A DNA stretch of 8,132 bases. Origin: Deltaproteobacteria bacterium (GTDB lineage Bacteria > Desulfobacterota > Dissulfuribacteria > Dissulfuribacterales > UBA3076). Numbering within the stretch: position 1 is the first letter of the stretch; every line of letters begins with the position of its first letter. Location: contig JAUWHV010000081.1 in the NCBI GenBank assembly GCA_030605675.1, positions 1 through 8,132 on the forward strand, written 5' to 3'. The notes under the pieces were generated by a model. That model ran no database searches and had not been told where the DNA came from. It was given only the letters and a program-made list of their open reading frames with translations. Positions 1 to 6,278 of the stretch are shown here, in pieces. The translations under genes and the position numbers were made by a program.

Positions 1-143
1 CTGAAGAAACAGATATCAGTGAAGAGACCGGAACCGAAAAAGAGGATTTACCTGAGATAGAAGAGAAAGCCGAGGACCGCGAGTCTCAAAGTAATTCTGC
101 TCAAAATGTTCCGGACACACTGCACGAAGATTCCGAGGAATAA
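1..143 (+). CDS. nusA: C-terminal tail of a truncated protein, probably transcription factor NusA
   Basis: The frame starting at base 3 stays open from the window edge to the TAA at 141-143, giving the last 46 residues of a protein whose start lies outside. The stretch is extremely acidic (many Glu and Asp), rich in Ser and Thr, with no hydrophobic segment and almost no order-promoting residues, so it looks like a disordered tail. No NusA domain (S1, KH) is visible, so the name rests on position alone: nusA usually lies directly upstream of infB, and NusA proteins of several proteobacterial groups carry acidic C-terminal extensions. The other two plus-strand frames are closed by early stops. 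An acidic tail on another protein cannot be excluded. Confidence 0.5.
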   Translation, partial: EETDISEETGTEKEDLPEIEEKAEDRESQSNSAQNVPDTLHEDSEE

Positions 144-206
144 GAATTACTTGGTTTTACGTCAACAAGACATGTCTGCTTGCAGCCACACGGCCGGACG
201 GAAAAA

Positions 207-235
207 TTGAAGCAACGCCGCAGATAGGGTATTCT
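207..235 (+). promoter_or_regulatory. Candidate sigma70-type promoter upstream of infB
   Basis: TTGAAG at 207-212 and TATTCT at 230-235 are 17 bp apart; each matches four of six bases of the housekeeping consensus. Transcription would start near 242, leaving a leader of roughly 118 nt before infB that contains the hairpins at 304-328. The match is moderate and infB is probably also reached by read-through from the upstream gene, since no convincing terminator follows the stop at 143. This is an inference from pattern only. Confidence 0.28.
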
Positions 236-303
236 CGTAGGATTATGAAATGAATAGTGGTAACGACAAAAAAATGAACAGGTCAATCCAGGATGTACTA
301 ATT

Positions 304-328
304 GAGAGCCTAACCGGCTCTTTTAGGC
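304..328 (+). promoter_or_regulatory. Two mutually exclusive hairpins in the infB leader, possible attenuator
   Basis: Stem A pairs 305-310 with 316-321 (six Watson-Crick pairs, plus a G-U pair 304/322) around a 5-nt loop and runs into the TTTT at 321-324, like a weak intrinsic terminator. Stem B pairs GCCTAA at 308-313 with TTAGGC at 323-328 (six perfect pairs) around a 9-nt loop. Both need bases 308-310, so only one can form at a time. This layout can act as an attenuator, but both stems are short and no ligand or protein site is recognisable. Confidence 0.35.
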
Positions 329-359
329 AGAGTTATATTGCCGGGGGTTAAAGACAGGC

Positions 360-3101
360 ATGGCTAAAATCAGAGTCCATGAGCTGGCCAAGGAATTCGG
401 AATAGCCAGCAAAGAGATGGCGACCAAGATTATGGATCTTGGCTACAACATCAAGAACTACATGAGTGCGCTTGAGGACTATGAGGCCCGGGATATCCGC
501 CGCAAGCTCAAGGACAAAGCACATGCGGCAGAAAAGAAAGAACAAGAGGTCAAGCCCAAAACCACAGTGCGTCTCAGGCACCGAAAAATTACCCTCAAAA
601 AGATCGTTCGTCCAACTGAATCTGAAGAGAAGGTCGTTGCCAAGGTGTCTGTGAAAGAGGCTGCGGTGACGGAAGAAAAACCTGAAGAGGGTGTTCCTGT
701 CGCTAAGGAAGAGGAAGAAATTAAGGTTGAGGGAGAAGCCCCGGCTACTGAAGCAGAACAGTTAGAAATCGAATCCGGGCAAGAGGTAACCGAGACCGCA
801 ACAGAGGTAGTGGAAGAGTCCCTGTCTGAAAAACAGACTGCCCAGCCTAAGGTCGCTCCTAAACCCAAGATTGCAAAAAAGGCCAAGGTCGTTAAGCCCA
901 AAAGCTTTGTAAAGATTCTTGACCGGCCGAGGATTGAAATTCCACACCAGCCAAACAATAAACCTGAAAGAAAACCTGAAAGACCTGCTCCTCGGGCTAA
1001 AAAGCCCTTTCACACGGGTGCACCTCCTGTAGAACCGTCGGTCCCTTTAGTTGATATTTCCGTAGTCCCTGAAAAAAAGGACAGAAAAAAGGGCAAGAGA
1101 GTAGTCCAGATGTCAGAGTTGGGAGGATCGCTCAAAAAACGCCGGGTTACTCCCAAGCGAAAGGGAAGACAGAGACATATAAACAAAATTCTTGCAGAAG
1201 AGAGCGATATCACAACATCCGGCCGGAAGAAAACCGGGGTTTCCGGAATCCATGGCGATTTAGGACAAAAGGAGAAAGTAGTCCCTCAGCCCGGCACTGT
1301 GCCTCCCAAGGCAAGCAAACGAAAGTTTGCCATATACGAGACTATTCAGGTAGGTGAGCTTGCCAAGCGGATGGGCGTCAAGGCAGGAGACATTATAATG
1401 AAGCTCATGGGGCTGGATGTAATGGCCACGGTAAATCAGTCTATCGATTACGACGTAGCCTGCATTGTGGCATCCGGATTTGACTATGAGCTGGAGAAGA
1501 AGTCCGTGGCTGAAGACCTGGTCCACATGGAGGATGTCCAGGAAGGCGAGCCTGTGCTAAGACCTCCTGTGATTACAATCATGGGCCATGTAGATCATGG
1601 AAAGACTTCACTCCTGGATGCCATACGCAAAGCGGATGTGGCCTCAAAGGAGGCAGGTGGCATCACCCAGCACATAGGCGCATATCACGTCACACTTCCA
1701 TCCGGCCAGGAAGTAGTCTTTCTGGATACCCCGGGCCATGAAGCATTCACAGCTATGAGGTCTCGCGGGGCCAAGGTTACTGATATCGTAATCCTGCTGG
1801 TGGCAGCGGATGACGGTGTAATGGCCCAGACACGTGAGGCTGTAGATCATGCTCGGGCAGCCGAGGTGCCCATCATTGTAGCAATCAACAAGATTGACAA
1901 GCCAGGGGCGAATCCGGAAAAGGTGAAAGGGGAACTTGCTGAACTAGGATTGATTCCTGAGGATTGGGGTGGAGAGACCATTTGCATCAACATCTCAGCC
2001 AAAGAAAAAACAGGAATAGAAGAATTGCTTGAGATGATGGCCCTCCAGGCCGAGTTGATGGAACTCAAGGCAGACCCCAGTCGGCCTGCCAGAGGTCACG
2101 TGATAGAGGCGAAGCTGGATAAGGGGCGTGGTCCTGTGGCTACCCTGCTGATTTCAGAGGGGACGCTGCACATAGGTGACGCTTTGGTCTGCGGCATACA
2201 CCACGGCAGAGTACGGGCCATGTTCGACGACAAGGGTGAAAGGATAAAGACTGCCGGTCCCTCCATGCCTGTGGCAATTCAGGGTCTCTCCGGCGTGCCG
2301 GAGGCAGGGAACGAATTCACAGTACTTTCTGACGACAAAAAGGCCAGAGAAGTGGCTGAGTATCGCCACCGCAAGATCAGAGAGGCAGAATTGTTCAAGG
2401 GCAACAAGGTGAGTCTGGAAAATGTTTTTGAAAAACTTCGGGAGAAGGAACTCAAGGAACTTAATATAGTCCTCAAGACAGATGTTCAGGGCTCTGTGGA
2501 GGCCCTTCTAGAGGCATTGCGCAAGCTCAGTACTCAAGAGATAAAGGTGAATTTCGTCAGGAGTGGTATAGGGGCTATTACCGAATCCGATGTCTTGCTG
2601 GCATCTGCCTCAGAAGCAATCATCATAGGCTTCAATGTAAAACCCAGCCCGCAAGCGAAGGCCTTGGCCGAGCGGGAACATGTGGACATCCGCTTCTATG
2701 ATGTCATTTACCATGCCATGGAGGAGATTAAAAGCGCCATGGTCGGGCTGTTGGAACCTGTTTATAAGGAGAAGACCCTGGGACGCGCCGAGGTGCGTGA
2801 CGTCTTCCACATTGCCAAAGTCGGTACAGTGGCAGGGAGCTATGTGCTGGATGGCTTGATCCAGAGAAATATTCAAGCCAGGCTCTTAAGAGACAACGTT
2901 GTAGTCTATAACGGCAAGATAGCGTCTCTTCGTCGGTTTAAAGAGGATGTAAAAGAAGTCCAGACCGGGTACGAATGCGGAATCGGCCTTGAAAGGTTCA
3001 ATGACGTAAAAACAGGGGATATAATAGAGGCCTATATAATAGAAGAGGAAGCCCCGGTCCTTGGAGAACCTGTATCTAGTGCCGGGGAGAGTGGAATTTG
3101 A
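360..3101 (+). CDS. infB: Translation initiation factor IF-2
   Basis: IF-2 is a cytoplasmic GTPase that delivers fMet-tRNA to the 30S subunit and drives 50S joining. At 913 residues it is a full-length bacterial form (E. coli: 890). Order: an N-terminal IF2_N helical domain (about 1-50, opening MAKIRVHELAKEFG); a long charged linker, first acidic then Lys/Arg/Pro-rich (about 60-310); a second IF2_N domain (about 323-380); the G domain; then the beta-barrel and initiator-tRNA-binding C-terminal domains. G motifs are complete: GHVDHGKT 409-416, G2 threonine 436 in GGITQH, DTPGH 456-460, NKID 510-513, SAK 546-548. The ATG is fixed by the conserved N-terminus; a GGGGGT 11 nt upstream is the only Shine-Dalgarno candidate. 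About 18 residues extend past the usual IIEA(F/Y) end, and the stop abuts the heptad repeat. Confidence 0.98.
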   Translation: MAKIRVHELAKEFGIASKEMATKIMDLGYNIKNYMSALEDYEARDIRRKLKDKAHAAEKKEQEVKPKTTVRLRHRKITLKKIVRPTESEEKVVAKVSVKEAAVTEEKPEEGVPVAKEEEEIKVEGEAPATEAEQLEIESGQEVTETATEVVEESLSEKQTAQPKVAPKPKIAKKAKVVKPKSFVKILDRPRIEIPHQPNNKPERKPERPAPRAKKPFHTGAPPVEPSVPLVDISVVPEKKDRKKGKRVVQMSELGGSLKKRRVTPKRKGRQRHINKILAEESDITTSGRKKTGVSGIHGDLGQKEKVVPQPGTVPPKASKRKFAIYETIQVGELAKRMGVKAGDIIMKLMGLDVMATVNQSIDYDVACIVASGFDYELEKKSVAEDLVHMEDVQEGEPVLRPPVITIMGHVDHGKTSLLDAIRKADVASKEAGGITQHIGAYHVTLPSGQEVVFLDTPGHEAFTAMRSRGAKVTDIVILLVAADDGVMAQTREAVDHARAAEVPIIVAINKIDKPGANPEKVKGELAELGLIPEDWGGETICINISAKEKTGIEELLEMMALQAELMELKADPSRPARGHVIEAKLDKGRGPVATLLISEGTLHIGDALVCGIHHGRVRAMFDDKGERIKTAGPSMPVAIQGLSGVPEAGNEFTVLSDDKKAREVAEYRHRKIREAELFKGNKVSLENVFEKLREKELKELNIVLKTDVQGSVEALLEALRKLSTQEIKVNFVRSGIGAITESDVLLASASEAIIIGFNVKPSPQAKALAEREHVDIRFYDVIYHAMEEIKSAMVGLLEPVYKEKTLGRAEVRDVFHIAKVGTVAGSYVLDGLIQRNIQARLLRDNVVVYNGKIASLRRFKEDVKEVQTGYECGIGLERFNDVKTGDIIEAYIIEEEAPVLGEPVSSAGESGI

Positions 3102-3136
3102 AATTTCCAATTTCCAATTTCTATTTTCTAATTTCA
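3102..3136 (+). repeat. Five head-to-tail 7-bp units (AATTTCC-like) after infB
   Basis: Starting one base after the infB stop, five consecutive heptamers are in exact 7-bp register: AATTTCC (3102), AATTTCC (3109), AATTTCT (3116), ATTTTCT (3123) and AATTTCA (3130). The array runs directly into a perfect inverted repeat at 3136-3152. No other copy is present in this window. From memory, A/T-rich AATTTCC-type intergenic arrays recur in genomes of Desulfobacterota, but I could not check this. Confidence 0.75.
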
Positions 3137-3152
3137 CCGTTCCGTGAACGGT
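3136..3152 (+). repeat. Perfect 7-bp inverted repeat, hairpin between infB and the DUF503 gene
   Basis: ACCGTTC (3136-3142) and GAACGGT (3146-3152) are exact reverse complements with a CGT loop. The RNA hairpin is followed by TTACTTTTG, a poor U-tract, so it could be a leaky terminator, an RNA-stabilising stem at the infB 3' end, or the terminal part of a small repeat element together with the heptads. Full termination here is unlikely because the next four genes show no other obvious promoter. Confidence 0.6.
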
Positions 3153-3197
3153 TACTTTTGAAGAAAGTGCAAACTGGTGAATGAAGGATGCCGATAA

Positions 3198-3491
3198 ATG
3201 ATCGTGGGGATAATCAGGCTCAGGGTAAGATTGCCCGGAAACCATTCGCTAAAGGGGAAACGGCGTGTGGTTAAGAGTTTGATTGGCCAAGTGCGTAGCC
3301 GTTTTAATGTAGCTGTATCAGAAATAGCCCTGAACGATGTATGGCAAAGGGCGGAAATAGGAATATCCACAATAGGAAATAGCCAGCCAACAATCAACTC
3401 CGTCCTGGATAAGATCCTGGAATTCATTGAAAGGACCTGTCTGGTAGAGATTATTGATACAGATATCGAAATTATTCACATGGGAAAATAA
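3198..3491 (+). CDS. DUF503 family protein (YlxP-like)
   Basis: This 97-residue protein matches the whole length of the DUF503 family: a hydrophobic first strand (MIVGIIRLRVRLPG), the signature HSLKGKRRVVKSL at 16-28, the RFNVAVSE strand, the W-QRAEIGI segment, and a C-terminal VEIIDTDIEII strand. Known structures of the family are small ferredoxin-like alpha/beta folds; the precise function is unsettled, though its constant location between infB and rbfA suggests a role in ribosome or translation biology. The ATG is supported by AAGGA at 3184-3188, 9 nt upstream, and by the family N-terminus. There are 96 nt between infB and this gene, holding the repeat array, and only 10 nt to rbfA. Confidence 0.9.
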   Translation: MIVGIIRLRVRLPGNHSLKGKRRVVKSLIGQVRSRFNVAVSEIALNDVWQRAEIGISTIGNSQPTINSVLDKILEFIERTCLVEIIDTDIEIIHMGK

Positions 3492-3501
3492 GAAGACAAT
3501 C

Positions 3502-3870
3502 ATGCCCCACATGTTCCCCCGTTCCAGACGGATAGAGGATCTCCTCAGGAAAGAAATGGCAGACATGCTGCTTGGTGAAATTAAGGATCCAAGGATCCAA
3601 GGACTTGTGACCATAATGCAGGTAAAGGTCTCGGAAGACCTCCGTCACGCAAAGTTTTTTGTTTCGGTTCTTGGAAAAGGGCCTGAAAGGGAATCTGTGC
3701 TGGAAGGACTGAATAAGGCTAAGGGCTTCATACGGCGAACACTGGGACACCGCCTTGACCTCAGGCGGATACCTGAACTGCACTTTCAGCTGGACCGGAG
3801 CCTGGATGACCAGGAAAAGATAGAAAGACTCCTTGCCGGTATGCAAACCGGCCAACAGACAGAGAATTGA
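3502..3870 (+). CDS. rbfA: 30S ribosome-binding factor RbfA
   Basis: RbfA is a small KH-type RNA-binding protein that acts in late 30S maturation near helix 1 of 16S rRNA and helps cells at low temperature. The 122-residue product shows the family landmarks: an N-terminal helix with RSRRIEDLLRKE (7-18), the GEIKDPRIQGLVT segment (25-37), the strand DLRHAKFFVSV, and RIPELHFQLDRS (89-100). The length is normal. I chose the ATG at 3502 because the frame upstream lies inside the DUF503 gene and has only a TTG; the ATG at 3511 is an alternative. No strong Shine-Dalgarno is seen (AAGAAG lies upstream), so coupling to the DUF503 stop 10 nt before is likely. Its TGA overlaps the proposed TTG start of the next gene. 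Confidence 0.95.
   Translation: MPHMFPRSRRIEDLLRKEMADMLLGEIKDPRIQGLVTIMQVKVSEDLRHAKFFVSVLGKGPERESVLEGLNKAKGFIRRTLGHRLDLRRIPELHFQLDRSLDDQEKIERLLAGMQTGQQTEN
3583..3602 (+). repeat. 8-bp tandem repeat inside rbfA
   Basis: AAGGATCC occurs twice in a row (3583-3590, 3591-3598) followed by a further AAGG (3599-3602), making 2.5 copies. It encodes the conserved KDPRIQG segment of RbfA, so the repetition is compatible with ordinary coding, but gain or loss of one unit would shift the frame. Confidence 0.85.
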
Positions 3871-4922
3871 GAAATACTGTGACTGAAGTTTTACCCAAAG
3901 ATACCAAGACACTGAAGGCTGCGGTAGATGCCATTAATGCATCTGATCGTCTCCTTTTGACCTGTCATGTCAAGCCGGATGGAGATGCCCTGGGTTCTTT
4001 ATTGGGCCTGGGCCTTGCCCTTAAAAACGCGGGAAGAGACGTAACCTTTTTTATAGAAGATCCTGCGCCGGATACACTTCAATTTCTCCCCGGCTCTCAG
4101 TACCTGGTCAATGAAGTGGCTAATCCGCTGCCCGAAAAGACCACTCTGGTAGTCCTTGACTGCAATGAGCCTCACAGGATCGGAAAGCAGGCACAAAGGT
4201 TGATAGAACAAGCTTCACTTATTGTCGTTCTGGATCATCACCTGAGCCAGGCCCCGTTTTGTGCCCAAACTCCGGGAACAAAACACCCTCATTGCATAAG
4301 CTATATATCTACGGACATTTTTGCCGCAGGGGCCATAGTCCTGTGGATCATCAAAGGGCTTGGATGGCCTATAACAGAAGACATCGCCACCAATCTTTAT
4401 GCTGCCATATTGTCAGACACAGGATGCTTCCGTCATAGCAATACGAACGAGACAGCTTTCCGGATGGCCGGGGACCTCGTGGCCCACGGCGCAAACCCCT
4501 ATGCCGTTGCGAACAAACTTTATCAAAATTATTCTCTATGCAGACAACACCTTTTAGGCCTTGTATTAAGGACCATTGAGGTAAGGGGGCATGGCAAGAT
4601 AGGTCTTCTTCAGGCCACTCCGGAGATGTTTCGTGTCAGTGGAGCAACGGAGTATGACACAGATGACTTTGTAGGGCATGTCCGGTGCATAGATACAGTA
4701 GAGGTTGCCATTTTCATAAAGGAGGTCTATGCCGGACAGGTATCTGTCAGCCTGAGGTCAAAATCATTCTTTAATGTGGCAAAGTTGGCAAAAGAATTCG
4801 GAGGTGGCGGGCACTTTCACGCGGCAGGTTTTCGCAAGACGGGGACAGCAGCCGAAATTAGAGAAATTCTGTTAAATCAAATAAATGCCTGTTTTGAGGG
4901 CTTGGAAACAGACGATGCTTGA
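3867..4922 (+). CDS. nrnA: DHH/DHHA1 phosphoesterase, NrnA-like oligoribonuclease/pAp phosphatase
   Basis: Family members degrade short oligonucleotides from an end and many dephosphorylate pAp; the enzymes are cytoplasmic and metal dependent. All motifs are present: H34-V-K-P-D38-G-D40-A-L-G-S, D98 in VVLDCNEPHRIG, DHH at 123-125, SDTG at 183-186 in SDTGCFRHSNT, and the DHHA1 substrate loop GGGGH at 312-316 followed by FHAAG. The predicted 351 residues are slightly longer than typical (about 310-340), consistent with some N-terminal padding. The start is uncertain: TTG at 3867 overlaps the rbfA TGA by 4 nt (TTGA), while GTG at 3879 would give a 347-residue protein; neither has a clear Shine-Dalgarno and there is no ATG before the first motif. 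It overlaps truB by 8 nt. Placement near pnp suits a partner in finishing RNA decay; whether it is an RNase, a pAp phosphatase or both cannot be told from sequence. Confidence 0.9.
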   Translation: MRNTVTEVLPKDTKTLKAAVDAINASDRLLLTCHVKPDGDALGSLLGLGLALKNAGRDVTFFIEDPAPDTLQFLPGSQYLVNEVANPLPEKTTLVVLDCNEPHRIGKQAQRLIEQASLIVVLDHHLSQAPFCAQTPGTKHPHCISYISTDIFAAGAIVLWIIKGLGWPITEDIATNLYAAILSDTGCFRHSNTNETAFRMAGDLVAHGANPYAVANKLYQNYSLCRQHLLGLVLRTIEVRGHGKIGLLQATPEMFRVSGATEYDTDDFVGHVRCIDTVEVAIFIKEVYAGQVSVSLRSKSFFNVAKLAKEFGGGGHFHAAGFRKTGTAAEIREILLNQINACFEGLETDDA

Positions 4923-5907
4923 TGGTATCCTGGTAATGGACAAGGCATTCGGCATAACGTCCTTCCAAATGGTTCAGGAAGTTCGCAGAAGGCTTAAGGT
5001 TAAAAAGGCCGGACATGCAGGTACCCTTGATCCACTTGCCACAGGTGTATTGCCCATATGTCTGGGACGGGCGACAAAGATCGTCCAGTTTATTATGGCA
5101 GGTCACAAGGTATATCAAGGGACTATGCTCCTTGGAGTAGCTACCGACACATACGATGCAGCAGGCAAAATCACGGAACAGAAACCTTTACCCCCAAGTC
5201 TTGACCAAATCTCTTTACAAGAGGCGGCCAAAGAATTTACAGGCAGGCTTCTTCAGCCACCCCCACCATTTTCGGCAGCCAAGCATAAAGGGAAACCGTT
5301 ATACAAATTCGCACGTCAGGGAATAATGGTCCAAAAAGAGCCCAGGCCGGTGCAGGTATTCTCCTTTGAGATCCTTGAAATAAGGTTACCCGAGGTCGAC
5401 TTCAGAGTGCACTGCTCAAAAGGTACCTATGTGAGATCACTTGTACATGAGCTAGGATCAAATCTGGGTTGCGGCGGTCATGTGACAGGACTGCGAAGGA
5501 CCCGAAACGGACCCTTTAACATAGAGCATGCCCTGAAAATGGAGACTCTGGACGAAATTCTTAAAAGCAAAAGGCTTCCAGAGGTCCTTATTCCTGTTGG
5601 GAAGGCCCTGGCCCATATCCCTGCCGTTGAGATAGATAATGAGATGGCAACGGAGTTAAGGAATGGACGTCCGGTTTTGGTAAACAGGCTCAAGGAGCTA
5701 ATGGAATCGCAAGGCCATAAGTCAGTTACGGAGCTGCCTTATCTGCGTCTTCTTCTTTGCAGGCCGCCTTATATAAAAAATGGTTCAGGCCTGCATGAAA
5801 AAGATCTGGTATCCGTGGTGGCATGGCCCACAGCGCTGAAATCAGACGGCCACAAAATACTGCGTCCCATAAAAGTTTGGCCAAAAGAATATGCTATTGC
5901 AAATTAA
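4915..5907 (+). CDS. truB: tRNA pseudouridine(55) synthase TruB
   Basis: TruB converts U55 of the tRNA T-loop to pseudouridine and also acts as a tRNA-folding chaperone. The 330-residue product begins MLDGILVMDK, as the family does. The catalytic aspartate is D39 in GHAGTLDPLATGVL (33-46); Y67 in KVYQG and Y172/R174 in YVRSLVHELG match the conserved active-site tyrosine and arginine positions of E. coli TruB. The C-terminal part (about 240-330) is a TruB-type PUA-like region ending near HKILRPIKVW. I chose ATG 4915 over the in-frame ATG 4885 because it matches the family N-terminus and has GGA 8 nt upstream; it overlaps the preceding stop by 8 nt. The usually conserved DKPxGxTS motif reads DKAFGITS here, Ala replacing Pro at residue 11. 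Confidence 0.96.
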   Translation: MLDGILVMDKAFGITSFQMVQEVRRRLKVKKAGHAGTLDPLATGVLPICLGRATKIVQFIMAGHKVYQGTMLLGVATDTYDAAGKITEQKPLPPSLDQISLQEAAKEFTGRLLQPPPPFSAAKHKGKPLYKFARQGIMVQKEPRPVQVFSFEILEIRLPEVDFRVHCSKGTYVRSLVHELGSNLGCGGHVTGLRRTRNGPFNIEHALKMETLDEILKSKRLPEVLIPVGKALAHIPAVEIDNEMATELRNGRPVLVNRLKELMESQGHKSVTELPYLRLLLCRPPYIKNGSGLHEKDLVSVVAWPTALKSDGHKILRPIKVWPKEYAIAN

Positions 5908-5937
5908 AATAAGAAATATCAAATCGTAGTTATAGCG

Positions 5938-5944
5938 AAGGAGG
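5938..5944 (+). promoter_or_regulatory. Strong Shine-Dalgarno site of rpsO
   Basis: AAGGAGG is a near-perfect complement of the 16S rRNA 3' end and sits 9 nt before the GTG at 5954. It is the best ribosome binding site in the window and decides the non-ATG start of rpsO; the next codons GTG (5957) and TTG (5960) lie 12 and 15 nt away and are less well placed. The 46-nt truB-rpsO spacer (5908-5953) is otherwise A/T-rich with no convincing promoter. Confidence 0.85.
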
Positions 5945-5953
5945 AAAAAATAG

Positions 5954-6223
5954 GTGGTGTTGGATCCAGAACGTAAGAAAGAAATTATAGAGAATTTCCA
6001 AACCCACGGGACTGACACTGGGTCCCCTGAGGTTCAAGTAGCCCTGTTGAGTTCCCGTATTGGCTATCTCACCGAGCACTTCAAGATCCACAAGAAGGAT
6101 CACGGCTCAAGGCGCGGCCTGTTAAAACTTGTAGGTCAGAGAAGGAGGTTGCTCGACTACCTCAAGAACCAGGATGTGGGGCGGTACAGAAAAATTATAA
6201 AGGAACTGGGAATTCGCAAGTAA
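5954..6223 (+). CDS. rpsO: 30S ribosomal protein S15
   Basis: S15 is a primary binding protein of the central domain of 16S rRNA and contacts the 50S subunit. The 89-residue length equals that of E. coli and B. subtilis S15. Signature stretches are intact: THGTDTGSPEVQVALL (17-32), the LTEHFKIHKKDHGSRRGL segment (39-56) carrying the rRNA-contacting residues equivalent to H42, D49 and S52, and VGQRRRLLDYL. The usual second His of DHHSRRGL is Gly51. The GTG at 5954 aligns with the start of B. subtilis S15 and fits the Shine-Dalgarno site 5938-5944; the first three codons are GTG-GTG-TTG, all possible starts. In several bacteria S15 represses its own mRNA through a leader structure; no known leader fold is recognisable here. 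It sits directly before pnp, as in E. coli. Confidence 0.98.
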   Translation: MVLDPERKKEIIENFQTHGTDTGSPEVQVALLSSRIGYLTEHFKIHKKDHGSRRGLLKLVGQRRRLLDYLKNQDVGRYRKIIKELGIRK

Positions 6224-6240
6224 TACGATGTAGCCGTTCA

Positions 6241-6278
6241 CACTTCTTGGCAGTTGACAGACATGGAGTGAAAACTGC
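6241..6278 (+). promoter_or_regulatory. Possible RNA structure in the rpsO-pnp spacer
   Basis: Two 6-bp pairings can be drawn: CACTTC 6241-6246 with GGAGTG 6265-6270 (one G-U), and GCAGTT 6250-6255 with AACTGC 6273-6278 (perfect). They interleave, so they would be alternatives or a pseudoknot-like fold. No T-run follows, so this is not an intrinsic terminator. In E. coli the equivalent spacer holds an rpsO terminator and an RNase III-cleaved hairpin used in PNPase autoregulation; the sequence here is unrelated and a similar role is only an inference. Confidence 0.3.

Noticed and set aside
101..286. Minus-strand 61-residue frame over the nusA-infB spacer
   Set aside because: It overlaps the end of the probable nusA, has no recognisable motif and no clear ribosome binding site; treated as chance.
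479..958. Long minus-strand frame opposite infB (159 residues), and other long antisense frames such as 3472-3912 and 7469-7939
   Set aside because: They lie antisense to clearly conserved genes, have Ser/Leu/Arg-biased compositions typical of shadow frames and show no recognisable domain or ribosome site.
840..1010. Lys/Pro-rich stretches in IF-2 as a sign of a fused or foreign domain
   Set aside because: A long, charged, low-complexity linker between the two N-terminal domains is normal in bacterial IF-2.
3454..3501. Longer RbfA from TTG 3454
   Set aside because: This would add 16 residues encoded inside the DUF503 gene; the family N-terminus fits ATG 3502.
4885..4914. N-terminal extension of TruB from ATG 4885
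   Set aside because: The ten extra residues match nothing in the family, have no Shine-Dalgarno and would increase the overlap with the DHH gene; ATG 4915 fits the family start.
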